A stretch of 47,263 nucleotides of DNA from Streptomyces phaeoluteigriseus (GCF_001896135.2 NZ_MPOH02000005.1:284906-332168), one strand, 5' to 3'. Shown: positions 14,665 to 24,696, counted from the first letter of the stretch. Notes: generated by a model not told the origin, from the letters alone. Translations and numbers: made by a program.

Positions 14665-16011
14665 TCACCACTGGGCCTCCCGGTAGTCCTTGAGGAACAC
14701 GCCCGACACCGGGTCGCCGGCCTCGCCGCGCACGATCGGGTCGTAGACGCGCGCCGCGCCGTCCACGATGTCGAGCGGTGTGCGGAAGCCCGCGCCCGCC
14801 ATGCGGGCCTTCTTGGGTGCCGGGTTCTCGTCGGTGATCCAGCCGGTGTCGACGGCGCACATGTGGACGCCCCGCTCGGCGAGTTCGGCCGCGCTGGTGC
14901 GGGTGAGCATGTTGAGGGCGGCCTTGGCCATGTTGGTGTGCGGATGGCCGGGCTGCTTGTTGCGCACCGCGAACCGGCCCTCCACCGCGGTGACGTTGAC
15001 GACGTACCGGCACGGACGCGGCGACGCCAGCAGCAGGGGCAGCAGCCGGTCGCACAGCAGGGCGGGGGCCAGGGCGTTGACGAGCTGCGTCTCCAGCACC
15101 TCCGCCGGGTCCAGCGCGCCGAGCCGGGCCGACCAGGAGTTCTCCGGGGAGGGGTCGGGCAGCAGCCCGGCCTCGTCGGCCTCGCGCAGGGACGCGGGCA
15201 GCGCGGAGACGGATCCCCCGAGCCCCTCCAGCATCCGCATCGGCGTGAAGCCCGGGGCCCGGCGCACCCCTTCCGGCAGCTCGTCGTGCTCGCCGGCGGC
15301 CAGCAGGGCGTACGACTCGGGCGGGCGGCGTACGGTCTGGGCGGCGTTGTTGACGAGGATGTCGAGCGGCTGTCCCTCCGCGCGCAGCTCCTCGCACAGG
15401 CCCAGCACCTGGCGCGGGTCGCGCAGGTCCACGGCGAGGACGGTGAGCCGGTCGCGCCACTTCGCGCTGCCCGGTTCGGCGTGGAAACGCCGCACGGTGT
15501 CGTGCGGGAAGCGGGAGGTGACCAGGAGCTGCGCGCCGTCGCGCAGCATCATCAGCGCCAGCTGGAAGCCGATCTTCACGCGGCCGCCGGTGAGCAGGAC
15601 GCGCCGTCCGCTCAGGTCGGTGCTCAGGGCGCGGCGGGCGGTGTTGTCGGCGGCGCAGGCGGGGCAGAGGCGGTGGTAGAAGGCGTCGACGTGCCGGTAG
15701 GGCGACTTGCAGACGTAGCAGGTGCGCGGGCGGTGGAAGACGCCGGCGCGGCCGGTCCCGTCCAGCGGCGCGTCCTCGCGCCGGTCCAGGGCGCCGGTCG
15801 CGGTGGCGGCCATCGCTGCGGCGTCGGCGGCCGACACCTCGGCGTCGCGCGCCTTGCGCCGCCGCAGCCGCCCGTCGCGGGCGAAGGAGGCGGCGACCTG
15901 CTCGGCCCTCAGCCGTACCGGGTCGTCGACGGGCAGGGCCCGCAGTTTGCCCACGACCTCGTGGAAGACGGCCATCTCCGCCTCGGAGACGGCCTCGTTC
16001 GCCTGACCCAT
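14665..16011 (-). CDS. Zinc-ribbon plus SDR-like protein lacking the catalytic Tyr
   Basis: 448 residues from ATG 16011. A helical N-terminus (1-95) is followed by CYVC (98-101) and CPAC (116-119), a four-Cys zinc ribbon. A Rossmann SDR domain begins at TGGRVKIG (141-148) and includes VNNAAQ. At the place of the SDR active-site Tyr-x-x-x-Lys it reads THR-Asn-Met-Ala-Lys (HTNMAKAAL), and the preceding Ser site is VNVTAVEG. It may therefore bind nucleotide without normal dehydrogenase chemistry. It is convergent with the MoxR gene (57 bp) and its start faces two tRNA genes. Possibly a nucleic-acid or complex scaffold. Confidence 0.8.
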   Translation of the reverse strand: MGQANEAVSEAEMAVFHEVVGKLRALPVDDPVRLRAEQVAASFARDGRLRRRKARDAEVSAADAAAMAATATGALDRREDAPLDGTGRAGVFHRPRTCYVCKSPYRHVDAFYHRLCPACAADNTARRALSTDLSGRRVLLTGGRVKIGFQLALMMLRDGAQLLVTSRFPHDTVRRFHAEPGSAKWRDRLTVLAVDLRDPRQVLGLCEELRAEGQPLDILVNNAAQTVRRPPESYALLAAGEHDELPEGVRRAPGFTPMRMLEGLGGSVSALPASLREADEAGLLPDPSPENSWSARLGALDPAEVLETQLVNALAPALLCDRLLPLLLASPRPCRYVVNVTAVEGRFAVRNKQPGHPHTNMAKAALNMLTRTSAAELAERGVHMCAVDTGWITDENPAPKKARMAGAGFRTPLDIVDGAARVYDPIVRGEAGDPVSGVFLKDYREAQW

Positions 16012-16049
16012 GTTTCCCCGCCCGCCCCGCACCCGCGCTCGCCGTGCCG

Positions 16050-16121
16050 TGGTCCCGACCGGATTCGAACCGGCGTGTCCGCCCTGAGAAGGCGGTGAGT
16101 CTGCCTCTGCTCCACGGGACC
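16050..16121 (-). tRNA. tRNA-Glu(CTC)-like gene, variant
   Basis: Acceptor GGTCCCG pairs perfectly with CGGGACC and the discriminator is A73. The anticodon stem CCGCC/GGCGG holds loop TTCTCAG, anticodon CTC (reads GAG, Glu). T-arm is GCCGG-TTCGAAT-CCGGT. The D-arm GAGCAGAGGCAGACTC has a 3-bp stem with an extra base, and position 9 is G. From memory the acceptor differs from the ordinary actinobacterial tRNA-Glu. Its D-loop and T-arm match those of the Trp- and Cys-like genes. No CCA is encoded. Confidence 0.75.
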
Positions 16122-16130
16122 GCGCAACGC

Positions 16131-16203
16131 TCCGGACGGCCGGATTCGAACCGGCGTGACGTGCCTGTGCAGGGCACCGCGACTGCCTCTGCGCTACGTC
16201 CGG
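16131..16203 (-). tRNA. tRNA-Cys(GCA)-like gene, variant
   Basis: Acceptor CCGGACG pairs perfectly with CGTCCGG, anticodon stem GTGCC/GGCAC holds loop CTGCACA (anticodon GCA, Cys) and the T-arm is GCCGG-TTCGAAT-CCGGC. The D-arm GCGCAGAGGCAGTCGC has a 3-bp stem. Two points are odd for Cys: the discriminator is A73, whereas tRNA-Cys normally needs U73, and the first pair is C1-G72. It lies 9 bp upstream of the Glu-like gene and reads in the same direction, so the two are probably co-transcribed. Confidence 0.75.
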
Positions 16204-16277
16204 AAGCACTCCCGGATCTTAACCGCACCCCCGCGATGCGGTCGTACAGATTTGCGGGTCCCGGGCGGTCCGCGGGG

Positions 16278-16520
16278 TCAGTTCGTACGGCGCAGGTGGA
16301 GGCGTTCCTTCTCGGACAGGCCGCCCCAGACGCCGAAGCGTTCGTCGTGGGCGAGGGCGTAGTCGAGGCACGCGGTCCGCATCTCGCACATGCCGCAGAT
16401 GCGCTTGGCCTCCCGTACCGAGCTGCCGGGTTCCGGGAAGAAGAAGTCCGCTCCGGTCTGGGCGCACAGTGCCTCCCGCTGCCAGGCGAGGTCGGGCGTG
16501 GGAATCGTGTCGGTGTACAT
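16278..16520 (-). CDS. WhiB-like iron-sulfur regulator
   Basis: The minimal product from ATG 16520 (MYTDTIPTPD) is 80 residues; an in-frame ATG at 16559 would add 13. All four cluster-binding cysteines are present: ALCAQ, ICGMC and TACLDY, in the C-x(n)-CxxC-x5-C pattern. They are followed by the GVWGGLSEKER beta-turn and a basic tail, typical of Wbl proteins that sense redox or NO and partner with sigma factors in actinobacteria. In the S. coelicolor neighbourhood I recall a wbl paralogue at SCO6715, but do not assign a name. It lies next to the tRNA pair. Confidence 0.9.
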   Translation of the reverse strand: MYTDTIPTPDLAWQREALCAQTGADFFFPEPGSSVREAKRICGMCEMRTACLDYALAHDERFGVWGGLSEKERLHLRRTN

Positions 16521-16744
16521 GGCCAGAATCGTGACGCGCGGCGAAAAACGTTCCATCAACGCCTGATATACGCGGCTCGGCAGGGCCCCGGCCGCACTGA
16601 TGGTGCCCCCGGAACGGACGATGGCGCACGGCGGCGCGCCGGGGCCGCCGTCCGCGCTCCGGCAGCGATCGTCGGTGGGCGGTGCAACACTCGGCAGTGC
16701 GGCAAGCAGTGCAGAGAACGGGACTTCCGAGGAGGAGGGTGAAG

Positions 16745-17536
16745 ATGCTCACCACCCGTTTCGTCAACGGCGCTCCGAACTGGCTCGACATCGGCACGTC
16801 CGGCATGGACCGCGCCTCCGCCTTCTACGGTGCCCTCTTCGGCTGGCGGTTCGTGTCCGCGGGCCCCGACGCCGGCGGCTACGGCTTCTTCCAGCTGGAC
16901 GGGAAGACCGCGGCGGGCGGTATGCGGTCCGCGCCCGAGCAGGGCCCTCCGTCGTGGACGGTGTACTTCCGGACGGCCGACGCCGACGCCACCTGCACGG
17001 CGGCCGAGCGGGCGCACGGCAGGGTGCTGTTCCCGCCGATGGACGTCATGGGTCAGGGCACGATGGCGATCATCGCCGATCCGGCCGGGGTCCCCTTCGG
17101 CGTCTGGCAGCCGGGCCGGCTCGAGGGTCTGGACGTGGCGGGCGAGCCGGGTTCGCTGTGCTGGGTCGAGCTGTACACCCCGGACATCGCCGCCGCGGCC
17201 GCCTTCTACCGCGCCGCGCTGGGCCTGGAGACCTCGGGCGTCTCCTTCCCCGGCGGTACGTACACCTGTGTGAACCCCGCCGGAGGCGGCGAGGAGTCCG
17301 TGTTCGGCGGGGTCGTCCCGCTGGCCGAGGACCCCACGGAGGCGCCGTACCCGGCGTACTGGCTGCCGTACGTCGAGGTGGCGGACGTGGACGCGGTCGT
17401 GGCGCGGGCGGAGGAGCTGGGCGGCGCCGTCCGGATGGCCGCGACGGACATCGAGGGCGTCGGCCGGATCGCCCGGCTGGCCGACCCGGACGGTGCCCGC
17501 TTCGCGGTGATCAGGCCCGAGCCGCGGGAGGCGTGA
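16745..17536 (+). CDS. VOC (glyoxalase-like) family protein, two domains
   Basis: 263 residues from ATG 16745, with GAGGAGG upstream; longer in-frame forms lack a ribosome site. Two tandem vicinal-oxygen-chelate modules are visible: NWLDIGTSGMDRASAFYGALFGW (N-terminal) and CWVELYTPDIAAAAAFYRAALG (about residue 139). Each ends in a segment such as GTMAIIADPAGVPFGVWQP or GRIARLADPDGARFAVI. Such proteins are metal-dependent lyases, dioxygenases or resistance proteins; the substrate cannot be inferred. Divergent from WhiB. Confidence 0.85.
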   Translation: MLTTRFVNGAPNWLDIGTSGMDRASAFYGALFGWRFVSAGPDAGGYGFFQLDGKTAAGGMRSAPEQGPPSWTVYFRTADADATCTAAERAHGRVLFPPMDVMGQGTMAIIADPAGVPFGVWQPGRLEGLDVAGEPGSLCWVELYTPDIAAAAAFYRAALGLETSGVSFPGGTYTCVNPAGGGEESVFGGVVPLAEDPTEAPYPAYWLPYVEVADVDAVVARAEELGGAVRMAATDIEGVGRIARLADPDGARFAVIRPEPREA

Positions 17537-17549
17537 GCGCGGACCCCCG

Positions 17550-18614
17550 CTATGCGGAGGCCCGGCGCACCAGCGTGGTCGGCAGGACGGTCGGCAGGAC
17601 CGGACCGCCCGGCGCGGTGGTCCCCACACCGTCCGGGGCGGCCTCGCCGGTGTTGCGGCGGTCGAGGCCGCGCAGCAGGAGGCGGGTCATGATGCGGCCC
17701 ATCTCCTCGATGTCCTGACGGACCGTGGTGAGGGGCGGGTCGGTCTGTTCCGCGACCGGCACCATGTCGTCGAAGCCGACCACGGCGACGTCCTCGGGCA
17801 CCCGCCGCCCGCGTTCCCGCAGGACGCGCAGGACACCCGAGGCGGTCAGGTCGTTGGCGGCGAACACGGCGTCGACGTCCGGGCAGCGGTCGAGGAGGTC
17901 CCGCATGGCCCGTTCGCCGCCGCCGGGGGTGAAGTCGCTCTCCACGACCAGCCGCGGGCCGGCGTCCCCCATCACGTCCCGGTAGCCCTGGAGGCGGTCC
18001 GCCGCGGAGGTCTGGTCGAGAGGCCCGGTGATGTGCGCGACACGGGTACGGCCGAGACCGACGAGATGGCGTACGGCCGCACGGGCACCGCCGCGGTTGT
18101 CGCTGTCCACGTACACGACGTCGCGGGTGCCGTCACCCCAGCCGGGGCGGCCGCCGAACACCGTGGGCACCCCGGCGCCCTGGATCAGTCCGGGCAACGG
18201 GTCGTCGACATGGAGGGAGAAGACGAGGGCGCCGTCGACATGCCCGCCCGCCAGGTACCGGGCGACCCGGGCGTGATCGTCGCGGCCCTCGGTGAGGAGC
18301 AGCACCAGCTGGTTGTCGTGGGCGGTCAGCTCCTTGCTGATGCCACGCAGTTGGAGGGCGAAGAAGGGATCGGCGAAGACCCGGGTCTCCGGTTCGGCGA
18401 TGACGACGGCGACGGCGTCGTGCCGCTTCGTGACCAGGCTGCGCGCGGCCTGGTTGGGGACGTACCCGAGTTCCTCCACGGCCCGCCGGACCCGCTCGAC
18501 GAGGGGCTCACGGACCCCGTCCCCGCCGTTGACGACCCGTGAGACGGTCGCCCGCGACACCCCGGCCCGTGCGGCCACTGCCTCCAGCGTGGGACGCGGC
18601 ACTGTGTCGCTCAC
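17550..18614 (-). CDS. LacI/GalR family transcriptional repressor
   Basis: 354 residues. The N-terminal helix-turn-helix TLEAVAARAGVSRATVSRVVN (about residues 9-29) plus the hinge helix YVPNQAARSL is canonical. The periplasmic-binding-like effector domain (residues 65-330) follows, with VFADPFFALQLRGI and VVGFDDMVPVAEQTDPPLTTVRQ. Effector is probably a sugar. A perfect GAGAGCGCTCTC palindrome lies 59 bp upstream of its start, so it likely controls itself. No sugar transporter adjoins it here. The laccase downstream of the operator is transcribed toward it in the same direction. Confidence 0.92.
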   Translation of the reverse strand: MSDTVPRPTLEAVAARAGVSRATVSRVVNGGDGVREPLVERVRRAVEELGYVPNQAARSLVTKRHDAVAVVIAEPETRVFADPFFALQLRGISKELTAHDNQLVLLLTEGRDDHARVARYLAGGHVDGALVFSLHVDDPLPGLIQGAGVPTVFGGRPGWGDGTRDVVYVDSDNRGGARAAVRHLVGLGRTRVAHITGPLDQTSAADRLQGYRDVMGDAGPRLVVESDFTPGGGERAMRDLLDRCPDVDAVFAANDLTASGVLRVLRERGRRVPEDVAVVGFDDMVPVAEQTDPPLTTVRQDIEEMGRIMTRLLLRGLDRRNTGEAAPDGVGTTAPGGPVLPTVLPTTLVRRASA

Positions 18615-18672
18615 TTCGGGGCTCCTCCTCGGTGCGGTGCGGCTCAGGATAACCGCGCGCGAGGGGGGAGGT

Positions 18673-18684
18673 GAGAGCGCTCTC
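18673..18684. promoter_or_regulatory. LacI-type operator (perfect palindrome)
   Basis: GAGAGCGCTCTC is a perfect 12-bp palindrome of the GC-centred LacI-family type (consensus close to TGRGAGCGCTCYCA). It sits upstream of the LacI gene and downstream of the laccase stop, a place that fits autoregulation. Confidence 0.65.
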
Positions 18685-18759
18685 GGTGACGGGGAGGGGG
18701 TGCGCGTGCCGCTTCGGCTGGCGCGGGGCGTCCGGGCAGGTCGAGACGCCCATGACCGC

Positions 18760-19887
<1,128 letters not shown>

Positions 19888-19928
19888 CTAGCTTCCATGG
19901 CGCTGCCGCTGTGACCAAGGAGGTGCCC

Positions 19929-22460
19929 ATGCACTTACGAGGGTGGAGCACGAGAAGCGCGAGGACCGCGATGAGCGCGAGAAGCACGAGAGGCGGCGTA
20001 CGCCGCAGGAGACGGGCCAGAGTGGCCGCCGTGGCCGCAGGGGTCGTCACCGCCGGACTGCTGTCGGGGCCCGCCGTGCAGGCGCGCCCGGCGCCCGAGC
20101 CACCCCTGACAACGATGTCCGTGACCTCGCCGCCGGGCGGTCCGGGCGTGAACGTCCTCGTCTTCCACGGCTCCGCCGCCGCCGGGGACGAGTCGCCGGT
20201 CGTCGACGCCGGGATCGAGGCGATCGAGGACATCGGCCTCACCGGCGCGGCGGGCCAGCGCTTCGAGGTCGAGGCCACCGGCGACGCCTCGGTCTTCACC
20301 GACGGGCCGCGCCTGAGCCGCTACCACGCGATCGTGTTCCTGACCGGGGGCGGAGACGTCCTCGACCCCGAGCAGGAGGCGGGCCTGGAGGCCTACATGG
20401 AGGCCGGCGGTGGTTTCGTCGGCCTCCATGACGCGGCGCGCGCGGAGCCGTACTCCGACTGGTTCACCGGCCTGATCGGCGCCCGTCCGGCGGCGAACGG
20501 CCCCACGACCGTCCAGCGGGCCACCGTCGAGGTGGGCGACCGCCGGCATCCGGCCGGAAAGGACCTCCCCGTCGAGTGGAAGCGGCTCGACCGGTGGCCG
20601 AACTGGACGCGCAACCCCTCCGGCACGGTGCACACCGTCGCCCGGGTGCGCGAGTCCACGTACCAGCCGGGGTCGAGCGCCAACGGCCCCGACCACCCCA
20701 TCAGTTGGTGCCGGGACTATGACGGTGGCCGGTCCTTCTACACGGGTATGGGCGGCACGGTGTCCTCGTACGACGAGACGGACTTCCGCGCGCATCTGCG
20801 GGGCGCGCTGCTGTGGACGGCCCGGCTGACGCAGGCCGACTGCAAGGCGACCATCGCGGCCAACTACAAGGCCGAACGGCTGACGCAGCCCAACCGCCCC
20901 GGTCTGAACGACCAGATCGGCGAGCCGCACGGGCTGGTCACGGCGCCCGACGGCCGGGTGCTCTACATCGGCCGCGGCGGTGCCGACTCCTCGCAGCCGG
21001 TGATCACCGACTGGAACAACCCGGACATCGGCAAGGGCAAGGGCGAGATCCACGTCTACGACCCGGCGGCCAAGAAGGTCACCCTGGCGGGCGCGTTGAC
21101 CGTCTTCGGGAACAAGGGCGGCGGTGACGAGCTGGTCAAGGTCGAGGAGGGCCTGCTCGGCATCGAGCTGGACCCGCGCTTCGCGCAGAACGGCTGGGTG
21201 TACCTGCACTACACGCCCCACTCGGGGGTCGACCGCGAGAGGCGGCTGGCCGAGCGGCGCGTCTCCCGGTTCACGCTCGACCTCGCCACGAACAAGCTGG
21301 ACCTCGGCAGCGAGAAGGTGCTGCTGAAGTGGCCGGTGCAGGTGCACAGTTGCTGCCACGCGGGCGGCGGGATGGCCTGGGACTCCCGGGGGAACCTGTA
21401 CATCGCGACCGGCGACAACAACTCGAGCGGTTTCAGCGACGGTTACTCCGGAAACAACCCGCAACCGAACTACAAGGGCGTCTCCTTCGCCGACGCGCGC
21501 CGCACCGCCGGCAACACCAACAACCTCAACGGCAAGATCCTTCGCATCCACCCGGAGCCCGACGGGACGTACACGCTTCCCGAGGGGAATCTCTTCACCG
21601 GCCGGGAGAGCGACGAGGGCGGCGGCAAGACGCGCGGCGAGATCTACGTGATGGGGGTCAGGAACCCGGCCCGCATCTCCGTCGACCAGCGGACCGACAT
21701 CCTGTACGCGGGCTGGGTCGGTCCGGACGCGAGCGTCCCGTCGACGACCTGGGGTCCGGCCAAGTACGACACGTTCGCCGTCATCACCGAGGCGTCCAAC
21801 CGGGGCTGGCCGTACTGCATGGGCAACAAGCAGCCCTACCGCGACCGCAATCTGCCGGACCCGACGAAACCGCTCGGCTGGTACGACTGCGACCACCCGA
21901 GGAACGAGTCGCCGAACAACGACGGCCTGGTGAACCTGCCGCCGGTCACCGGCAACAACATCTGGTACTCGCCGCAGGGCGGCGCCCCGGACTACCCGCG
22001 GGACGCGAGCGGTGTCCCGTCCTACAAGCAGGAGGAGGCCCGCTATCTGCTGCCGTGGCTGAAGGGCGGCGGCCAGGCCGCGATGAACGGCCCGGTGTAC
22101 CGCTACGACGCGGCGAGCGCGAGCACGGCCAAGTGGCCCGCCTACTGGGACGGCAAGTGGTTCGTCGGCGACTTCTACGACGCCGACCAGCCGCGCAACG
22201 CCGTCCTGATGAACCCGGCGACGCAAGGCGACGGGGGCCTGCCGGTGCACTCCGAGTCGCTGAAGAAGATCGTGCCGGTCGGCAACGACGGCATCAGGAA
22301 CCTCATGGACTGGAGGTTCGGCCCGGACGGCGCCCTCTACGTCCTCGACTACGGGCGCGGCTTCTTCACCTCCGACGCCAGGTCGGCGCTGTGGCGGGTC
22401 ACGTACACCGGCGGCGGGCCGACCCCGGCCGCCGGGCAACTGGCGAGGGGGACGCGGTGA
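19929..22460 (+). CDS. Secreted ThuA-domain plus sorbosone/glucose dehydrogenase-type fusion
   Basis: 843 residues from ATG 19929, after AAGGAGGTG. An Arg-rich signal sequence ends near AVQARPAPEP. Residues about 50-290 are a ThuA-like (trehalose utilisation, class I GAT fold) domain: VLVFHGSAA, YHAIVFLTGGGDVL, GGGFVGLHDAA. Residues about 300-830 form a six-bladed quinoprotein sugar dehydrogenase-like propeller: GLLGIELDPRF, HSCCHAGGGMAWDSRGNLYIATGDN, MGVRNPARISVDQRTD, MDWRFGPDGALYVLDYG. Extracellular sugar oxidation or keto-sugar processing is the probable role. The following gene starts within its stop codon (GTGA), so they form one operon. Confidence 0.85.
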   Translation: MHLRGWSTRSARTAMSARSTRGGVRRRRRARVAAVAAGVVTAGLLSGPAVQARPAPEPPLTTMSVTSPPGGPGVNVLVFHGSAAAGDESPVVDAGIEAIEDIGLTGAAGQRFEVEATGDASVFTDGPRLSRYHAIVFLTGGGDVLDPEQEAGLEAYMEAGGGFVGLHDAARAEPYSDWFTGLIGARPAANGPTTVQRATVEVGDRRHPAGKDLPVEWKRLDRWPNWTRNPSGTVHTVARVRESTYQPGSSANGPDHPISWCRDYDGGRSFYTGMGGTVSSYDETDFRAHLRGALLWTARLTQADCKATIAANYKAERLTQPNRPGLNDQIGEPHGLVTAPDGRVLYIGRGGADSSQPVITDWNNPDIGKGKGEIHVYDPAAKKVTLAGALTVFGNKGGGDELVKVEEGLLGIELDPRFAQNGWVYLHYTPHSGVDRERRLAERRVSRFTLDLATNKLDLGSEKVLLKWPVQVHSCCHAGGGMAWDSRGNLYIATGDNNSSGFSDGYSGNNPQPNYKGVSFADARRTAGNTNNLNGKILRIHPEPDGTYTLPEGNLFTGRESDEGGGKTRGEIYVMGVRNPARISVDQRTDILYAGWVGPDASVPSTTWGPAKYDTFAVITEASNRGWPYCMGNKQPYRDRNLPDPTKPLGWYDCDHPRNESPNNDGLVNLPPVTGNNIWYSPQGGAPDYPRDASGVPSYKQEEARYLLPWLKGGGQAAMNGPVYRYDAASASTAKWPAYWDGKWFVGDFYDADQPRNAVLMNPATQGDGGLPVHSESLKKIVPVGNDGIRNLMDWRFGPDGALYVLDYGRGFFTSDARSALWRVTYTGGGPTPAAGQLARGTR

Positions 22461-24678
22461 CACGTCGGCGAAGAGTCTGGACGGCCCTGCTGGCCGCCGT
22501 ACTGATGGTGCTCGGGCTGCAGGCCACGCCCAGCACGGCGGGTCCCGAGCAGCAGACGGTTCCCGCTGCTCCCACCGCAGCCGCGCAGGTGCTGACCTGG
22601 ACGGCCGGTGACGACATCACCAGGTACACGACGATGCCGACGACCGCGGTGGCGGGCCCGGCGACGATCGTCTTCGAGAACAGCACGGCGACCGGCAACA
22701 CCACGGGGATGCCGCACACGTTGACGTTCGTGACGAGCGACCCCGAGTTCAACGGCGATGTCGAACTGAACATCCTCGCCAACCCGAACGACGACATGGG
22801 CGGCCGTCACACCGCCGAGGTCACGCTCTCCCCGGGCCGCTACTTCTACCACTGCACGATCCCCGGTCACGGGCAGATGCAGGGCATCCTCGTGGTGACC
22901 GAGGGCGGCGGGGAGGACACCACCGCGCCAAATACGTCGGCGCGGGTCGGCGGGGTGCAGAACGCGCAGGGCGAGTACGTCGGGTCGGCGAGTGTGACGG
23001 TCGCGGCGACCGACGAGACCGGCGGGTCGGGGGTCGACAGGATCCAGTACGCCGTCGACGCCGCGGGCGACTGGCTGCCGTACACGGCGCCCGTGGTCGT
23101 GGACCGGGTCGGCGGCCATACGATCCGCTACCGCGCCTTCGACAAGGCCGGCAACGTCTCCGCCGAGAAGAGCGTGAACTTCACCGTGGTCCCACCGGCC
23201 TCCGACGACACCACCGCGCCGGAGACATCGGCGACGGTGAGCGGTGAGCGGAACGCCGACGGGACGTACGTCGACATGGCGACGGTCACCGTCACGGCAT
23301 CCGATACGGGATCGGGCGTGGACCGCATACAGTATGCGTCGGCGCGGCGGCCGACTGGATCCCGTACACCGGCCCCGTCATGCTCCACCAGGTCGGCACC
23401 CACACCCTGCGCTACCGGGCCGTCGACAAGGCGGGCAACGCGTCGGCCGAGAAGAGCGTCACCTTCACGGTGGTCGCCGCACCCCCGCGGGACACCACTC
23501 CCCCCGTGACCGGCGTGACCGTCGAGGGCACGCGCAACGCGGCGGGGGCCTACGTCGGCAACGCCCGCGTGACGGTCGGCGCGAGCGACGCGGGCGGGTC
23601 GGGGGTCGCGGTCGTCGAGTACTCGCTGGACGGCGGGCCCTATCTGACGTACACCGCTCCCGTGGTCGTCGACCGGGCCGGCACCCACACGGTGGCGTAC
23701 CGGGCGACCGACAAGGCGGGCAACACCTCGGCGGCGCGCGACGTGAGTTTCACGGTGGCGGCCGGCGGCGGCGTGCCCGCGCCCAACTGCCCGGAGTGGG
23801 ACGAGCGGTTGACGGTGATCGTCGGCACGGTCGACACCGGGGTGCCCAACCGGGTGACCGGCAACCGGTGCCGGATCAACGAGTTGATCGAGGACGAGCG
23901 GGAGTGGACCTCCCACGCCCTGTTCCTCAAGCACGTGAGGACCGTCCTGGACGGGTTGTTCCGGAACGGGGCCGTCGACGAGCGCGAGTACGACACCGTC
24001 CTGGAGGCGGCCGCCGCGTCCGGGATCGGCAAGCCCGGGCAGACCGAGGGCTACCGCACGATCATGGACGGCAGCCCGGAGTCCTTCGCCCGGTGGGAGC
24101 ACGTGGGCGGCGGCTCGTTCGCCCCGAACGGCGACGGCTCGATCACCTCGGGCACGACGAAGGCCGGTCTCGGCATGCTGTGGTTCCCGCAGCGCAAGTA
24201 CGCCGACTTCTCCCTGCGCCTGCAGTGGCGGGACGACGCGCCGGGCACCGGCAACGCCAACTCCGGTCTGTTCGTGCGCTTCCCGTGGGTCCACGGCCAT
24301 GCCGAGGAACCGCGTCCGGAGTGGGCTGCCATCAAGTACGGGCACGAGGTGCAGGTGCTGGACCGGCCCGACGGCGACATGTACAAGACCGGCTCGGTCT
24401 ACGGCTTCGACCGGGTGGGCCTGGCCGGGGCCGGTGTGACGCAGAAGGGCACCTGGAACGACTACGAGATCCGGGTGGTCGGCCAGCACTACTCGGTGTT
24501 CCGCAACGGCGTGCTGATCAACGAGTTCGACAACACCGGCGGCCAGGAGTTCTCCCCGCCGCGCGCGGACGATCCGGGCACGGACGGGCGGCGGTTCGCC
24601 TCCGGCTATCTGGGCCTCCAGGTGCACGGCACGACCGACGTGGTCTCGTACCGGGACATCCGGATCATGGAGTTGTAG
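22457..24678 (+). pseudogene. Secreted cupredoxin-OmpL47 repeats-DUF1080 protein, frameshifted
   Basis: Signal peptide near residues 1-30. A plastocyanin-like copper domain (about 45-155) has ligands in GMPHTLTF and YFYHCTIPGHGQM. Three OmpL47-type repeats follow, each with VDRIQYA- or VEYSLD-like and AFDKAGNVSA-like blocks. The C-terminal domain (about 530-740) is DUF1080, the 3-keto-disaccharide hydrolase fold (YADFSLRLQWRDDA, NSGLFVRFPW, YEIRVVGQHYSVFRNG). Near 23338 one G seems lost: YA is followed by GAAADWIPY in the next frame. The full protein would be 740 residues. With the upstream dehydrogenase it suggests extracellular keto-sugar chemistry. Confidence 0.85.
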
Positions 24679-24696
24679 GCGCGACCAGCGCCGCGG

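Noticed and set aside
11215..16203. Integrated element using the tRNA genes as attachment sites
   Set aside because: No integrase, excisionase, relaxase or phage gene and no duplicated tRNA 3' end as att site is seen; codon use matches the neighbours.
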